Part shown: in pieces, positions 50,561 through 59,506 of the stretch
Layout: every line of letters begins with the position of its first letter
Position numbering within the stretch: the stretch's first letter is position 1
Assembly (NCBI GenBank): GCA_020634235.1
Contig: JACKCB010000002.1
Location: 186,001 to 250,000, forward strand
DNA: 64,000 nucleotides
Reading direction: 5' to 3'
Source of the DNA: Ardenticatenaceae bacterium
Lineage (GTDB): Bacteria > Chloroflexota > Anaerolineae > Promineifilales > Promineifilaceae
Translations under genes and position numbers: made by a program
The notes under the pieces: generated by a model
What the model saw: the letters and a program-made list of their open reading frames with translations, nothing else
Told to the model about the DNA's origin: nothing
The model's database searches: none

Positions 50561-53500
50561 CTACACCGCCGATTCCGGCAGCTTCTGCCAGCCGTCGCGG
50601 TGATAACTCTCCAGCTTCTCCAGCACCTGCACCAGCGCCACCTTCCAATCATTCGTACTCACCCCCCGCCCAAACCAGATGGCCGTACGACTCACCCGCA
50701 CCACGCTGCCCAGGAAACGCTGCAGCCGGAAGCGCGGCATCTCCTCCAGGCCCGGCAGCTTCAGGCGGATCTGCCCCCCTTCCACCATGATGGATGTCAC
50801 CCGCGCCCGGCCGGCCATCACCTTCACCCGCAGTTGGTACAACAGGTTGTCCACCGGATCCGGAATCGGACCAAAGCGGTCCGCCAGCTCAGCGGCAATC
50901 GCGTCGATATCTTCCAGCGTCTCCTGCCCGGCCATGCGCCGGTAAAGACGCAAACGCAGCGCCGGGTCCGGCACATAGTCGGTGGGGACATAAGCCGCCA
51001 GCGGCAGGTCAATCAGCGTCGGCTCCGGCAATTCCAGCGGCAGCGTTTCGCCCCGCTGCGCTGCCTTGCGCTGTTTCACCGCCTGGGCCAGCATCCGCGC
51101 ATACAGGTCAAAGCCAATCACGGCAATGTGCCCACTTTGCTGCGCCCCCAGCAGCTCACCCGCGCCGCGAATCTCCAGGTCGCGCATGGCCAGGCTGTAA
51201 CCCGCGCCCAGTTCCGTGTACTCAGCCACCGCTTCCAGTCGCGCCTGGGCATCGGGCGTCAGCGTATGCCAGGGACTGTGGAAGAAGTAAGCATAAGCGC
51301 GGCGCGTGCCTCGTCCCACCCGGCCGCGTAGCTGGTACAACTGCGCCAGGCCAAACAGCTCCGCCCGGTCAACGATCAGGGTGTTGGCGTTGGGAATATC
51401 CAGCCCGCTCTCAATAATGGTCGTACTCAGCAGAATATCAACCTCGCCATCCACAAACCGCGTCATCACCTGCTCCAGCTCGCGCTCATTCAACTGGCCA
51501 TGCCCCACGGCAATGCGCGCGTCCGGCAGCAGATCCTGCAACATCTTCTGCACAATCTCAATCGACTGGATACGATTGTGGACAAAGAAAATCTGCCCAC
51601 CCCGATCCAATTCACGGAAGATGGCCCGGCGCAGCAAAGTATCATCCGCTTCGCCCACATAGGTCTGCACCGGCAGCCGCTCGGCCGGGGCCGTGTCAAT
51701 CATGCTGATGTCGCGCAATCCGGCCAACCCCATGTGCAGCGTGCGTGGAATGGGCGTGGCCGTCATCGTCAGCACATCTACTTCGGTGCGCAGCCGCTTC
51801 AACGTCTCCTTGTGGTTAACCCCAAAGCGCTGCTCCTCATCGATCACCAGCAGCCCCAAATCCTTAAACGACACATCATCCGATAATAAGCGATGGGTAC
51901 CAATAACAATATCGATCTGTCCCTCTCGCAGTTGGCGGATGATCTCGGCCTGGCGCGAACTGGTACGGAAACGGGAGAGCATTTCCACCGTCAACGGAAA
52001 AGTACGCAGCCGCTGGGTGAAAGTATTGTAATGCTGCTGGGCCAACACCGTCGTAGGCACCAGAATGGCAACCTGTTTGCCATCCATCACCGCCTTGAAG
52101 GCCGCTCGCAGAGCCACTTCCGTCTTGCCATAGCCCACGTCACCACAAATCAGCCGGTCCATGGGCCGTGGCTGCTCCATATCGGCCTTTACCTCGGCCA
52201 GGGCGTGCAGTTGGTCTTCTGTTTCCTGGTAGGGGAAGCTGGCTTCTAGCTCGGCCTGCCAGCTATCATCCGGGGCAAAGGCATGGCCAGAGATGGTTTC
52301 GCGAGCGGCATAGAGCGCCAGCAGTTCGTCGGCCAATTCGGCAATCGCCTGCTGGGCCTTGGCCTTCGCGTTGCGCCAATGGCGCTCACCCAGGCGGTGC
52401 ACATTGGGCGTGTTCTCCTCTGGGCCAATCCATTTGCTCAGCCGGTCGGCGTGGTGTACGGGCACGTAGAGCACGTCATTGTTGGCGTACTTCACTTGCA
52501 GATACTCGCGCTCCATGCCGCCCACGGCACGTACCACCAGCCCGGTAAACTGGCCAATGCCATATTCAATGTGCACAATATAGTCACCGGCCTTGATGTC
52601 AGCAAAGGGGGTTTCGGGAGCCACCGGCCGGGACGCGCGCAAACGCCGTGGTGCCGGTCGCTTCCAGCCAAAAATCTCCGCGTCGGTCAGCAAACTAAGC
52701 AGGACACGGTTGTCGGTGTACCGCTCTAGCACAAAACCTTCCTGCAAGCTGCCCTGCACAAAGATAATCTCCCCCGGCTCCGGCAGCCGCTCCAGCGAAG
52801 CCACCGGCCGGGGCGTCACCTCAAAGAGCGCCGACGACGCCTGCCCCCCTTCATCCGCCCACAGGTCGGCCAACCGCTGCGCCTGGCTGCTCACAATCAC
52901 CGTGCGCTCCTTGTCCTGGTGGGCCGCCTTTAGCTGGGTTAGCAGCGGGCGCACCTGGCCGCCATAGCGCGGGCCAGGCTGGAAAGCATCGGCCAGGGTC
53001 GTCACAACCTTTGGCGGCAGCCCCGGCCGGGGCTGGCGCACCACCCCCTCCCCTGGCCCCAGCAGCACCGTCTGCCGGCCTTCCAGCTCTTCCACCAGCG
53101 CCTCCCAGGAGAAAAGCGGGTTGGGATAATCGGGCGGCAGGCCGGGCTGGTCATCCGCAATCTGCGCCGCGTGCTCATGCAGCTCTTGCACCGCCGCCGC
53201 CAGGTCCCCCCAATCATCCACCAGCACCAGGGCGTTGGCCGGCAAGTAGCTCAGCAGGCTGGCCGGCCGGGCATACATCATCGGCAAGTAGAACTCCATG
53301 TTGGGCGAGGGAATGCCCGCTTCCAGCATAGCAATGTCATCCTGCCAGGCCGGCAGATCATCCCGCTTCGGCTCGGCTACAGCCGCCAGGTGGCTGCCCA
53401 ACCCCTGCACCCGGCCGGGGAGTGCTTCCCGTACCGGCGGCACCAAAATATGATCAATCTCATTGTCGGGCACATCATTGGAGCGCTGCGTGGCCGGGTC

Positions 53501-54154
53501 AAAGTAACGCAGCGTGTCCACCTCGTCACCAAACAGCTCAATCCGCACCGGATAGGGCACCGCCGCCGGATAAAGGTCAATGATCCCACCCCGCTGGCTA
53601 AACTGGCCCGGCGATTCCACCACGCTCACCCGTTCGTAGCCAACTTCCTGCCAGCCCTGCAGCACCTTCTCCAGGTCCAAAATCTGGCCGGTGCGCAGCA
53701 CACGCAGGGCCGCCACAAAGCGCTGGCGCGGCAGCGTCTTATGCAGCAGGGCACGCGCCGAGGTCAGGATCAGCGGCGGGCGTGCCGCCGGCGGCAGCAG
53801 CGGGTGCTGCCCAGACATCAACCGCGTGAACACCGCCAGCCGGTCCTGGCGGCAGCGCTCGCTCCAGGGGCCGCGGTCGTAGGGCAAAGGGGTTGGCTCG
53901 GCAAAACGCAGCACGTCGTACCCGGCCGGGAGCCACGCCTCCAACGCCTGCTGCCACGCAGGCACATGCTCCACCCGGCCGGTCAACAGCACCACCGGCT
54001 GTCCCACATCCAGGAACAGCCGGGCCAGCACCGCCGGCCGGCCGCTCCTGGCCAGCCCCATCGCCTGTACCGAACGCCCCGCCTTCACATCGCTCAGCAA
54101 GCTCTCGTAAGCGGGCAGCTCGTCAATGACATCCAAAATGCGTGCCAGATTCAT
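50561..54154 (-). CDS. mfd: Transcription-repair coupling factor
   Basis: The 1197-residue protein releases RNA polymerase stalled at DNA lesions and recruits UvrA. Domains in order: N-terminal UvrB-like module with LDLEKVLQGWQEVGYERVSVVESPGQFSQRGGIIDLYP. The CarD-like polymerase-interaction domain is around 520-590 (ADIKAGDYIVHIEYGIGQFTGL, YVPVHHADRLSKW). RecG-type helicase motors follow, with Walker A GDVGYGKTE near 675, DEEQ in VIDEEQRFG and GTHRLL. The TRCF C-terminal domain ends near the C-terminus. The length is normal. It lies four bases after pth and is likely co-transcribed with it. Confidence 0.96.
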   Translation of the reverse strand: MNLARILDVIDELPAYESLLSDVKAGRSVQAMGLARSGRPAVLARLFLDVGQPVVLLTGRVEHVPAWQQALEAWLPAGYDVLRFAEPTPLPYDRGPWSERCRQDRLAVFTRLMSGQHPLLPPAARPPLILTSARALLHKTLPRQRFVAALRVLRTGQILDLEKVLQGWQEVGYERVSVVESPGQFSQRGGIIDLYPAAVPYPVRIELFGDEVDTLRYFDPATQRSNDVPDNEIDHILVPPVREALPGRVQGLGSHLAAVAEPKRDDLPAWQDDIAMLEAGIPSPNMEFYLPMMYARPASLLSYLPANALVLVDDWGDLAAAVQELHEHAAQIADDQPGLPPDYPNPLFSWEALVEELEGRQTVLLGPGEGVVRQPRPGLPPKVVTTLADAFQPGPRYGGQVRPLLTQLKAAHQDKERTVIVSSQAQRLADLWADEGGQASSALFEVTPRPVASLERLPEPGEIIFVQGSLQEGFVLERYTDNRVLLSLLTDAEIFGWKRPAPRRLRASRPVAPETPFADIKAGDYIVHIEYGIGQFTGLVVRAVGGMEREYLQVKYANNDVLYVPVHHADRLSKWIGPEENTPNVHRLGERHWRNAKAKAQQAIAELADELLALYAARETISGHAFAPDDSWQAELEASFPYQETEDQLHALAEVKADMEQPRPMDRLICGDVGYGKTEVALRAAFKAVMDGKQVAILVPTTVLAQQHYNTFTQRLRTFPLTVEMLSRFRTSSRQAEIIRQLREGQIDIVIGTHRLLSDDVSFKDLGLLVIDEEQRFGVNHKETLKRLRTEVDVLTMTATPIPRTLHMGLAGLRDISMIDTAPAERLPVQTYVGEADDTLLRRAIFRELDRGGQIFFVHNRIQSIEIVQKMLQDLLPDARIAVGHGQLNERELEQVMTRFVDGEVDILLSTTIIESGLDIPNANTLIVDRAELFGLAQLYQLRGRVGRGTRRAYAYFFHSPWHTLTPDAQARLEAVAEYTELGAGYSLAMRDLEIRGAGELLGAQQSGHIAVIGFDLYARMLAQAVKQRKAAQRGETLPLELPEPTLIDLPLAAYVPTDYVPDPALRLRLYRRMAGQETLEDIDAIAAELADRFGPIPDPVDNLLYQLRVKVMAGRARVTSIMVEGGQIRLKLPGLEEMPRFRLQRFLGSVVRVSRTAIWFGRGVSTNDWKVALVQVLEKLESYHRDGWQKLPESAV

Positions 54155-54157
54155 CCG

Positions 54158-54826
54158 TTAACCCACCAGGCCATTGTGGCGCGTCATGGCCAGGTCAATC
54201 CCCTCCGCCAGAAATGTCTCCACCGCCTGCACCGCCTGCGCCAGCAACTCATCCAACAGCGGCAGCTCATCTCTGGCAAAATCCTGCAGAACATAGGCCG
54301 CCGGAGGCATCCGGCCGGGAGGCCGGCCAATTCCCAGGCGCAGCCGCGGAAAATCATTACCCAGATGCTGGATCAAGGATCGCATGCCGTTATGGCCACC
54401 CGCACCCCCTTTGCTGCGCAGTCGCAGCGTGCCAAACGGCAGGTCCAGCTCATCATAAATCACCAACACCAGGGCCGGTTCAACCTTGTAGAAGCGGGCC
54501 AGAGGACCAATGGCATCGCCGCTGCGGTTCATATACGTTTGCGGCTTGGCCAGCACCACCGGCCGCGTCCCCACCCAACCGGTGCCCACAATCGCCTTGT
54601 TTTGCACCCGCCCCAGGGCGATGGCGTGCCGCTCGGCCAGCCGGTCTAGGGCCATGAAGCCGACGTTGTGCCGGTTGCCGCGATGTTCCCGGCCGGGATT
54701 GCCCAGCCCCACGACCATCGCTTTGGCCAACGGGTCCACGGCCAGCGGCGGCACAGTCGCCACCTCGACGGTCGTTTCCGGGTCGATTTCTTGTCCCATC
54801 GCTTTACGAAACCAGTTCATCATCAT
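54158..54826 (-). CDS. pth: Peptidyl-tRNA hydrolase
   Basis: It recycles tRNA from prematurely released peptidyl-tRNA. The 222-residue protein has VVGLGNPGREHRGNRHNVGFMALDRL with the catalytic His in RHNVG, KPQTYMNRSG and YDELDLPFGTLRLRSKGGAGGHNGMRSL. About 36 residues precede the usual start (VVGLGNPG). Three ATGs in a row at 54826-54818 could be starts, and Met37 directly at the family start is also possible. The gene overlaps the 3' end of the preceding gene. Confidence 0.94.
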   Translation of the reverse strand: MMMNWFRKAMGQEIDPETTVEVATVPPLAVDPLAKAMVVGLGNPGREHRGNRHNVGFMALDRLAERHAIALGRVQNKAIVGTGWVGTRPVVLAKPQTYMNRSGDAIGPLARFYKVEPALVLVIYDELDLPFGTLRLRSKGGAGGHNGMRSLIQHLGNDFPRLRLGIGRPPGRMPPAAYVLQDFARDELPLLDELLAQAVQAVETFLAEGIDLAMTRHNGLVG

Positions 54827-55691
54827 GCTTTGTAGGGCGGCGCGCCAGCCAGACCCGCACCAATCGCCACGCCCAACGCCACAGTCCGCGCAGCAGCAAA
54901 TACAACCCCAACACCAAAAAGAGATAAAACGTCAGGGTAGCACCCTGCCAGAAAGCGCGGCCAAAACGGCCGGTATCAATGGCCCGCAGTTGGTCCAGCA
55001 GGCCGCCTTGTTCGCCCTCGTCACTGGCCTGCCCCGGCCGGGAACCACCCTCCACAACCACATTCTCCGGCGTAGCCTGCGGCGACGGCGTGGGGAAAGG
55101 CGTCAGCGATGGCAGCACCGCCGGTGGGGCCAGATCCTCGCTGCCCGTTGTTGCCACGGCAGGCGGCGTGCCGGCTGCGTCGCCCGCCGGCGTGCCTGTG
55201 GCCGTCACTGTGGGGGTGGCCGTCGGCACCGCTCCGGCATTGGCCACCACAATATTGTTCACCACGTACTCATCGTAGTTGTAATCCTGGCGCACCACCC
55301 GCAGGCGGAGTTGGTAAGTGCCATCCGGGAAGACCGGTGCCGCCGGGCCGCCCACGGTAGTATCCCAGATCGCCAGCGTGCCGTTTACCACCGGCCGGTC
55401 ACCCTCGGCAAAAACAATCCACTCCCGGCCGTTGTTGAAGGCCAGCTCATAGCGCAAGAAACTGCTGTGGGCGGCCGTGCCCTGCACAATCACCACACCG
55501 GCCACCACGTCCCCCGGAGCCGGCGTGGTGATCCCGTTGCCACCTTGGGCCAGGCCAGGCCCCGGCCGGGCAAACAACAACGCCAACAACCACAAGAAGA
55601 CCAGCCACCCCGGCCGGGATCGCCAGAGCCTCCCGCCATGCTTGCCAGGCGCGCCATCACGTTCGCCGCATACCCCTCGATAGATCATCAT
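54804..55691 (-). CDS. Secreted Ig-like domain protein with PT linker and C-terminal membrane helix
   Basis: The 295-residue protein has a signal peptide (WLVFLWLLALLFARPGPGLAQ), then an extracytoplasmic beta domain (ITTPAPGDVVAGVVIVQGTAAHSSFLRYELAF, PDGTYQLRLRVVRQDYNYDEY). A Thr/Pro/Ala-rich linker and a C-terminal helix (TFYLFLVLGLYLLLRGLWRW) with a basic tail follow. The domain resembles those in other Chloroflexota surface proteins. The topology puts the fold outside the cell. Function unknown. Confidence 0.78.
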   Translation of the reverse strand: MMIYRGVCGERDGAPGKHGGRLWRSRPGWLVFLWLLALLFARPGPGLAQGGNGITTPAPGDVVAGVVIVQGTAAHSSFLRYELAFNNGREWIVFAEGDRPVVNGTLAIWDTTVGGPAAPVFPDGTYQLRLRVVRQDYNYDEYVVNNIVVANAGAVPTATPTVTATGTPAGDAAGTPPAVATTGSEDLAPPAVLPSLTPFPTPSPQATPENVVVEGGSRPGQASDEGEQGGLLDQLRAIDTGRFGRAFWQGATLTFYLFLVLGLYLLLRGLWRWAWRLVRVWLARRPTKHDDELVS

Positions 55692-55774
55692 CTCTGCCAG
55701 TTAGTCAAAAAGGACAAAACAAACTGCAAGTCTAGCACAAAGCAGCAGCAGCGGCCAACTACCACGTGCCCCGT

Positions 55775-55921
55775 CAGCAGTTCCAAATTTGGAGCTGGTT
55801 CATTTTCAACAAACTCATCTTTACAAATCTACCGCTCATTGCTGACCAACCTCAGGGGCGTCGCGGGGCGCGAAGCGCCCTCGCGCGGGTCAGCGCCAGA
55901 AGGCCATAATTGGAATTGCTG
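55775..55921. repeat. MITE-like element, copy 2 (147 bp)
   Basis: It has the same ends as 48578-48724 and the same length, with 8 differences. Flanks TGCCCCGT and CGCCCCGT match at seven of eight positions. It lies in the 690-bp region 55692-56382, where no convincing gene is visible. A minus-strand frame of 164 codons crosses the element and has no recognisable family. The rest of the gap includes the 56224 promoter. Confidence 0.75.
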
Positions 55922-56223
55922 CGCCCCGTTAGGGTAATCACATACTCGGCGCTGCCGGTTAAAAACGCGGCAGCAAGCAAAGAAAATATACCGGAGCATA
56001 TTGACATAATATTGCACCCGCCGGTCTTTGTCTGCTGCGTGTTCCGCGACCGTGCATTTGAACGCACTTTCCTGGCTAGCTGCGTGATTTCAACCCGCAG
56101 CGACTCGGCGAGATTTGAATATGCGTTTGCCCTACCGGCCCGTACCCACCCCCGCAGCCGGAGCCTCCTCGCCCCAACCACCTTCCTCACAGTGAGGGAC
56201 CGATGAGAGCGAAAAGCGGCAAT

Positions 56224-56253
56224 TTGCACACGCTTTCTATTCTGTGTCATAAT
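56224..56253 (+). promoter_or_regulatory. Promoter of the triple-DsbA gene
   Basis: TTGCAC (56224-56229), 18 bases, CATAAT (56248-56253). The leader to ATG 56383 would be about 120 nt. Confidence 0.5.
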
Positions 56254-56382
56254 CCCACCGCATTCACTAACGTCAATATGTTCTGCCACCCCTGGTCCAA
56301 CCCCGCCAGCAAGGCGGCGTGAATGCCACCGGTTGCCGGGCAACAACAGCCGCGCCGGACGTACAATCTGAGGAGAAACTCG

Positions 56383-58341
56383 ATGAATCGCTGGAAACTA
56401 CTGATCCCCATCTTGATGCTGGCGCTGCTTATCGTGGCCTGCGGCCCGGCCGTTGATAACAGCGTGGCCGGCGAAGCCGCCGCAGCGGCCAACGACGCCG
56501 CCAACGACAACGACGCCGCAACTGCCCCGGCCGGGCTGGAGGTCAGAGCCGGCTCCGAAGACACAACGGCCAGTGGCATCCCGGTGGGCTTCACCGCCGA
56601 CGGCTACCCCTTCCTTGGCGACCCCAACGCACCAGTGATCATGGAAGAGTTCTCCGACTTTCAGTGCCCTTACTGCTACCGCTTCCACACCGAGACCCTA
56701 CCCAGCCTGCTAGAAAACCAGATCGCCAATGGCGAACTGACCCTCGTCTTCTACGACTTCCCATTGACCAACATCCATCCGCAGGCCAACACCGCCCATC
56801 TGGCCGCCCGCTGCGCCGCCGAAGAAGGGGCCATCGCCTTCTGGAACATGCACGACGCCCTGTTCAACAATCTCGCCGAATGGAACGGCCAGGGCAACGC
56901 CGCCGATCTTTTTGCCGGGTACGCCCGCGAGCTTGGGCTGGACATGGAGGCTTACACCAGTTGCATGGCCAGCAACCGCTACGCCGACGCCGTCGTGGCC
57001 GCCACCAACGTGGGCGTTGACCAGGGCATCAACAGCACCCCCAGCTTCCTGCTGAATGGATCACTGCTGGCCGGTGCCCAACCGCTGCAAGTCTTCAACG
57101 ATGCCATCAGCCAGGTCATGTCCGGTGAAGCGCTGGCCGCCAACGACCCGGCCGGGGCACAGCCCCAGGCCCCACTGGCCGCCCCCACGCCAGCCACCAT
57201 CTCCAACGATTACGCCGCTTCACTGGGCGATCCCAACGCCAAAGTCACCATCGTCGAATACACCGACTATCAGTGCCCCTTCTGCCAGCGGCACGTCGCC
57301 CAAACCTTCCCCCAACTGCTGAGCCAGATGATTGAGACCGGCCGGGTGCAATACATCCTGAAAGACTTCCCCCTGGAAAGCATCCACCCCGAAGCACGCC
57401 GCGCCGCCCTGGCCGCGCGCTGCGCCGGTGAGCAAGACGCCTACTGGGAAATGCACGCGAGCCTGTTTGGCAGCCAGCAGCAGTGGAGCGGCCAGGGCAG
57501 CCAGGCCGATACCGTCTTCGCCGCCCTGGCCCAGGATTTAGGTCTGGACCTGGGCGACTTCAACCAATGCCTGAGCGAAAACCGCTACGACAGCGACATC
57601 CAGGGCAACCTGAACGAGGGCGCACAACTAGGCGTGCGCGGCACACCCGCCTTCTTCATCAATGGCTACCCCATCACCGGGGCACAGCCCTATGACCTGT
57701 TTGATTACGCCATTGGCCTGGCCGAAGAAGGCACCCTGGCCGAAGCCTATACCCAGGAGCCGCAGGAAGCCCAGCCAACGGCCGCACCCAGCGGCCCGCA
57801 AGACGTACCGCTAGACAACGCCATCTTCAGCATTGGCGACCCCAACGCGCCGGTCGTCATTGTGGAATATACCGACTTCCAGTGTCCCTATTGCAGCCGC
57901 CATTTCCAGCAGACCTTCCCCCAAATCCTGTCCAACTTCGTTGAAACGGGGCAGGTGCGCTACGTGTTCAAGGATTTCCCGCTCGTCAGCATCCATCCGC
58001 AAGCCGTGGCCGCGTCAGAGGCCGCCCGCTGTGCCAATGACCAGGACGCCTACCTGGCCATGCATGACACCCTGTTCGCCCGTCAGGGCGAATGGAGCGG
58101 CCGAAGCAATGTTACGGAGATCTTCACCGGCTTTGCTGCCGAACTCAACCTGGACACAGACGCCTTCGCCGAATGCCTGACCAGCAATAAGTATGAAGCC
58201 GCCGTCATGGCCGACCTGGAGGAAGGTTCGCAGTTGGGCGTGCGTGGCACGCCGGCCTTTTTCATCAACGGGTATCTGCTTTCCGGGGCACAGCCATACA
58301 GCGTGTTTGAGCAAGCCATCAACGATCTCTCGGCGCAGTAG
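56383..58341 (+). CDS. Lipoprotein with three tandem DsbA-like thioredoxin domains
   Basis: Start 56383 (MNRWKLLIPILML) has GAGGAG. The 652-residue protein is a lipoprotein (Cys20). It carries three complete DsbA/thioredoxin_4 domains, each with a CxxC active site after (D/Y)xQ: CPYC at 95-98, CPFC at 298-301 and CPYC at 501-504. The spacing of 203 residues is exact. Each domain ends in a cis-Pro-type GTPAFFING or STPSFLLNG segment. The family oxidises or isomerises disulfides outside the membrane. Single-domain proteins of about 200-250 residues are normal. Three on one anchored chain is uncommon. Domains 2 and 3 are the most alike. Confidence 0.9.
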   Translation: MNRWKLLIPILMLALLIVACGPAVDNSVAGEAAAAANDAANDNDAATAPAGLEVRAGSEDTTASGIPVGFTADGYPFLGDPNAPVIMEEFSDFQCPYCYRFHTETLPSLLENQIANGELTLVFYDFPLTNIHPQANTAHLAARCAAEEGAIAFWNMHDALFNNLAEWNGQGNAADLFAGYARELGLDMEAYTSCMASNRYADAVVAATNVGVDQGINSTPSFLLNGSLLAGAQPLQVFNDAISQVMSGEALAANDPAGAQPQAPLAAPTPATISNDYAASLGDPNAKVTIVEYTDYQCPFCQRHVAQTFPQLLSQMIETGRVQYILKDFPLESIHPEARRAALAARCAGEQDAYWEMHASLFGSQQQWSGQGSQADTVFAALAQDLGLDLGDFNQCLSENRYDSDIQGNLNEGAQLGVRGTPAFFINGYPITGAQPYDLFDYAIGLAEEGTLAEAYTQEPQEAQPTAAPSGPQDVPLDNAIFSIGDPNAPVVIVEYTDFQCPYCSRHFQQTFPQILSNFVETGQVRYVFKDFPLVSIHPQAVAASEAARCANDQDAYLAMHDTLFARQGEWSGRSNVTEIFTGFAAELNLDTDAFAECLTSNKYEAAVMADLEEGSQLGVRGTPAFFINGYLLSGAQPYSVFEQAINDLSAQ

Positions 58342-58408
58342 GCCGCCACACCCCCGGCCTCACTTACCCGGCCGGGGGTCAAGGCCCGGCCGGGGCGGGT
58401 AACCCCTT

Positions 58409-59389
58409 GTGACAACTACCCACTTACAACTTGGGCCGCTGCTGGTGCAGCTAGAAAGCCCCGATGCGGCCGTCCTGGCCCACTGGCACGCGCTGTTTGC
58501 TGGCTGGCTGCTGGCCACCCCCCCGGCCGGGACCATACCCCACCTTCACTTCCACGCCCAGCTCGCCCCACAGCTGCCCCCCCTGCCACCCACCCCACCC
58601 GATTTCAGCCACCCACTGGGGCTGCTAGACGTTTACGCCATTGACCCTGACAGCATCTGGCTGCATTTTCCCCCGGCCGGGCTGGTCCACCTCCCCCTAA
58701 ACGCCCCGGCCGGCGGCGCCCCCGTGCCGCTGCACGCCACCCTCACCCCGGCCGCATTTAGCCACGGCCTCTTTGAAGACCTGAACTTCGTCAGCCTGGC
58801 CCCCTGGCTGCGCCGCCACGGCTGCTTCCTCGTCCACGCATTTGGCGTCAGTCGCCAGGGCCAGGCCACCCTGTTGGTGGGGCCATCGGGCAGTGGCAAG
58901 ACCACCACCGGGCTAAACCTGGTGCTGGCCGGCTGGCAGCTACTGGGCAACGACGTGGTGATGCTGCAAGCCCGGCCGGGAGGCATCCACGCCCTACCCA
59001 CCCCCGGCGAAGTCAACATCCGTCCCCACACCCTCACCCTGCTGCCCGCGCTGCGCTCGTTGCTGCCCACCCCCTCCGGCCCCACCGCGCCGGCCCTATC
59101 GCTGTCGCGCACCGGCCCCCTGACCACCAACCCGGCCGGGGCCGTGCCCGTGCGCCACATCCTCTTCCCCCACATCACCCAACAGCCGCAAAGCCAGCTC
59201 CGGCCGCAAAGCGCCGCCCTCACCCTGGCCCACCTGGCCGCCGAAAGCATCGACCGCTGGGACAAGGCCACCTTCATTCCCCACCTCGACCTGCTGTCCG
59301 CTTTGAGCCAGCAGGCACACAGCTATGAACTGGCCCTGGGAGCCGACGTAGCCGGCCTGCCACAGCAAATCGCGCAGACCCTCACCTGA
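58409..59389 (+). CDS. Second HPr-kinase-like ATPase
   Basis: The 326-residue protein starts at a GTG with a weak ribosome site. It has His143 (CFLVHAFGV), a Walker A loop GPSGSGKTT at 158-166 and Asn-Asp at 181-182 (LLGNDVVML). This is the same arrangement as the 36631 gene product, but diverged and rich in Pro-Ala-Gly from the iterated palindrome. No PqqD or radical SAM gene is adjacent. The nearest are inositol-phosphate synthase and a nucleotidyltransferase. Its role and substrate are unknown. Confidence 0.75.
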   Translation: MTTTHLQLGPLLVQLESPDAAVLAHWHALFAGWLLATPPAGTIPHLHFHAQLAPQLPPLPPTPPDFSHPLGLLDVYAIDPDSIWLHFPPAGLVHLPLNAPAGGAPVPLHATLTPAAFSHGLFEDLNFVSLAPWLRRHGCFLVHAFGVSRQGQATLLVGPSGSGKTTTGLNLVLAGWQLLGNDVVMLQARPGGIHALPTPGEVNIRPHTLTLLPALRSLLPTPSGPTAPALSLSRTGPLTTNPAGAVPVRHILFPHITQQPQSQLRPQSAALTLAHLAAESIDRWDKATFIPHLDLLSALSQQAHSYELALGADVAGLPQQIAQTLT

Positions 59390-59411
59390 CCACCTCACCC
59401 CCATAAACAGC

Positions 59412-59446
59412 CATTGCCGGGTGGGGCATCTCCCCACCCGGCAATG
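59412..59446. terminator. Strong hairpin between convergent genes
   Basis: A perfect 15-bp stem (59412-59426 with 59432-59446) encloses CATCT. There is no T-tract on either side, but it lies between two convergent genes. Confidence 0.72.
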
Positions 59447-59506
59447 CGGCGTGTGCTTTACCAATTTTCGCCCCGGTCGTTCCCGGCCGGGCGTCAGGCT
59501 GCGAGA

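Noticed and set aside
53171..54649. 492-codon plus-strand frame opposite mfd and pth
   Set aside because: Runs antisense across two certain genes and their junction, with shadow composition.
55852..56346. Minus-strand frame of 164 codons over the second MITE-like element
   Set aside because: No family pattern and no ribosome site. Part of it is the repeat itself, and a similar piece appears in another frame at copy 1.
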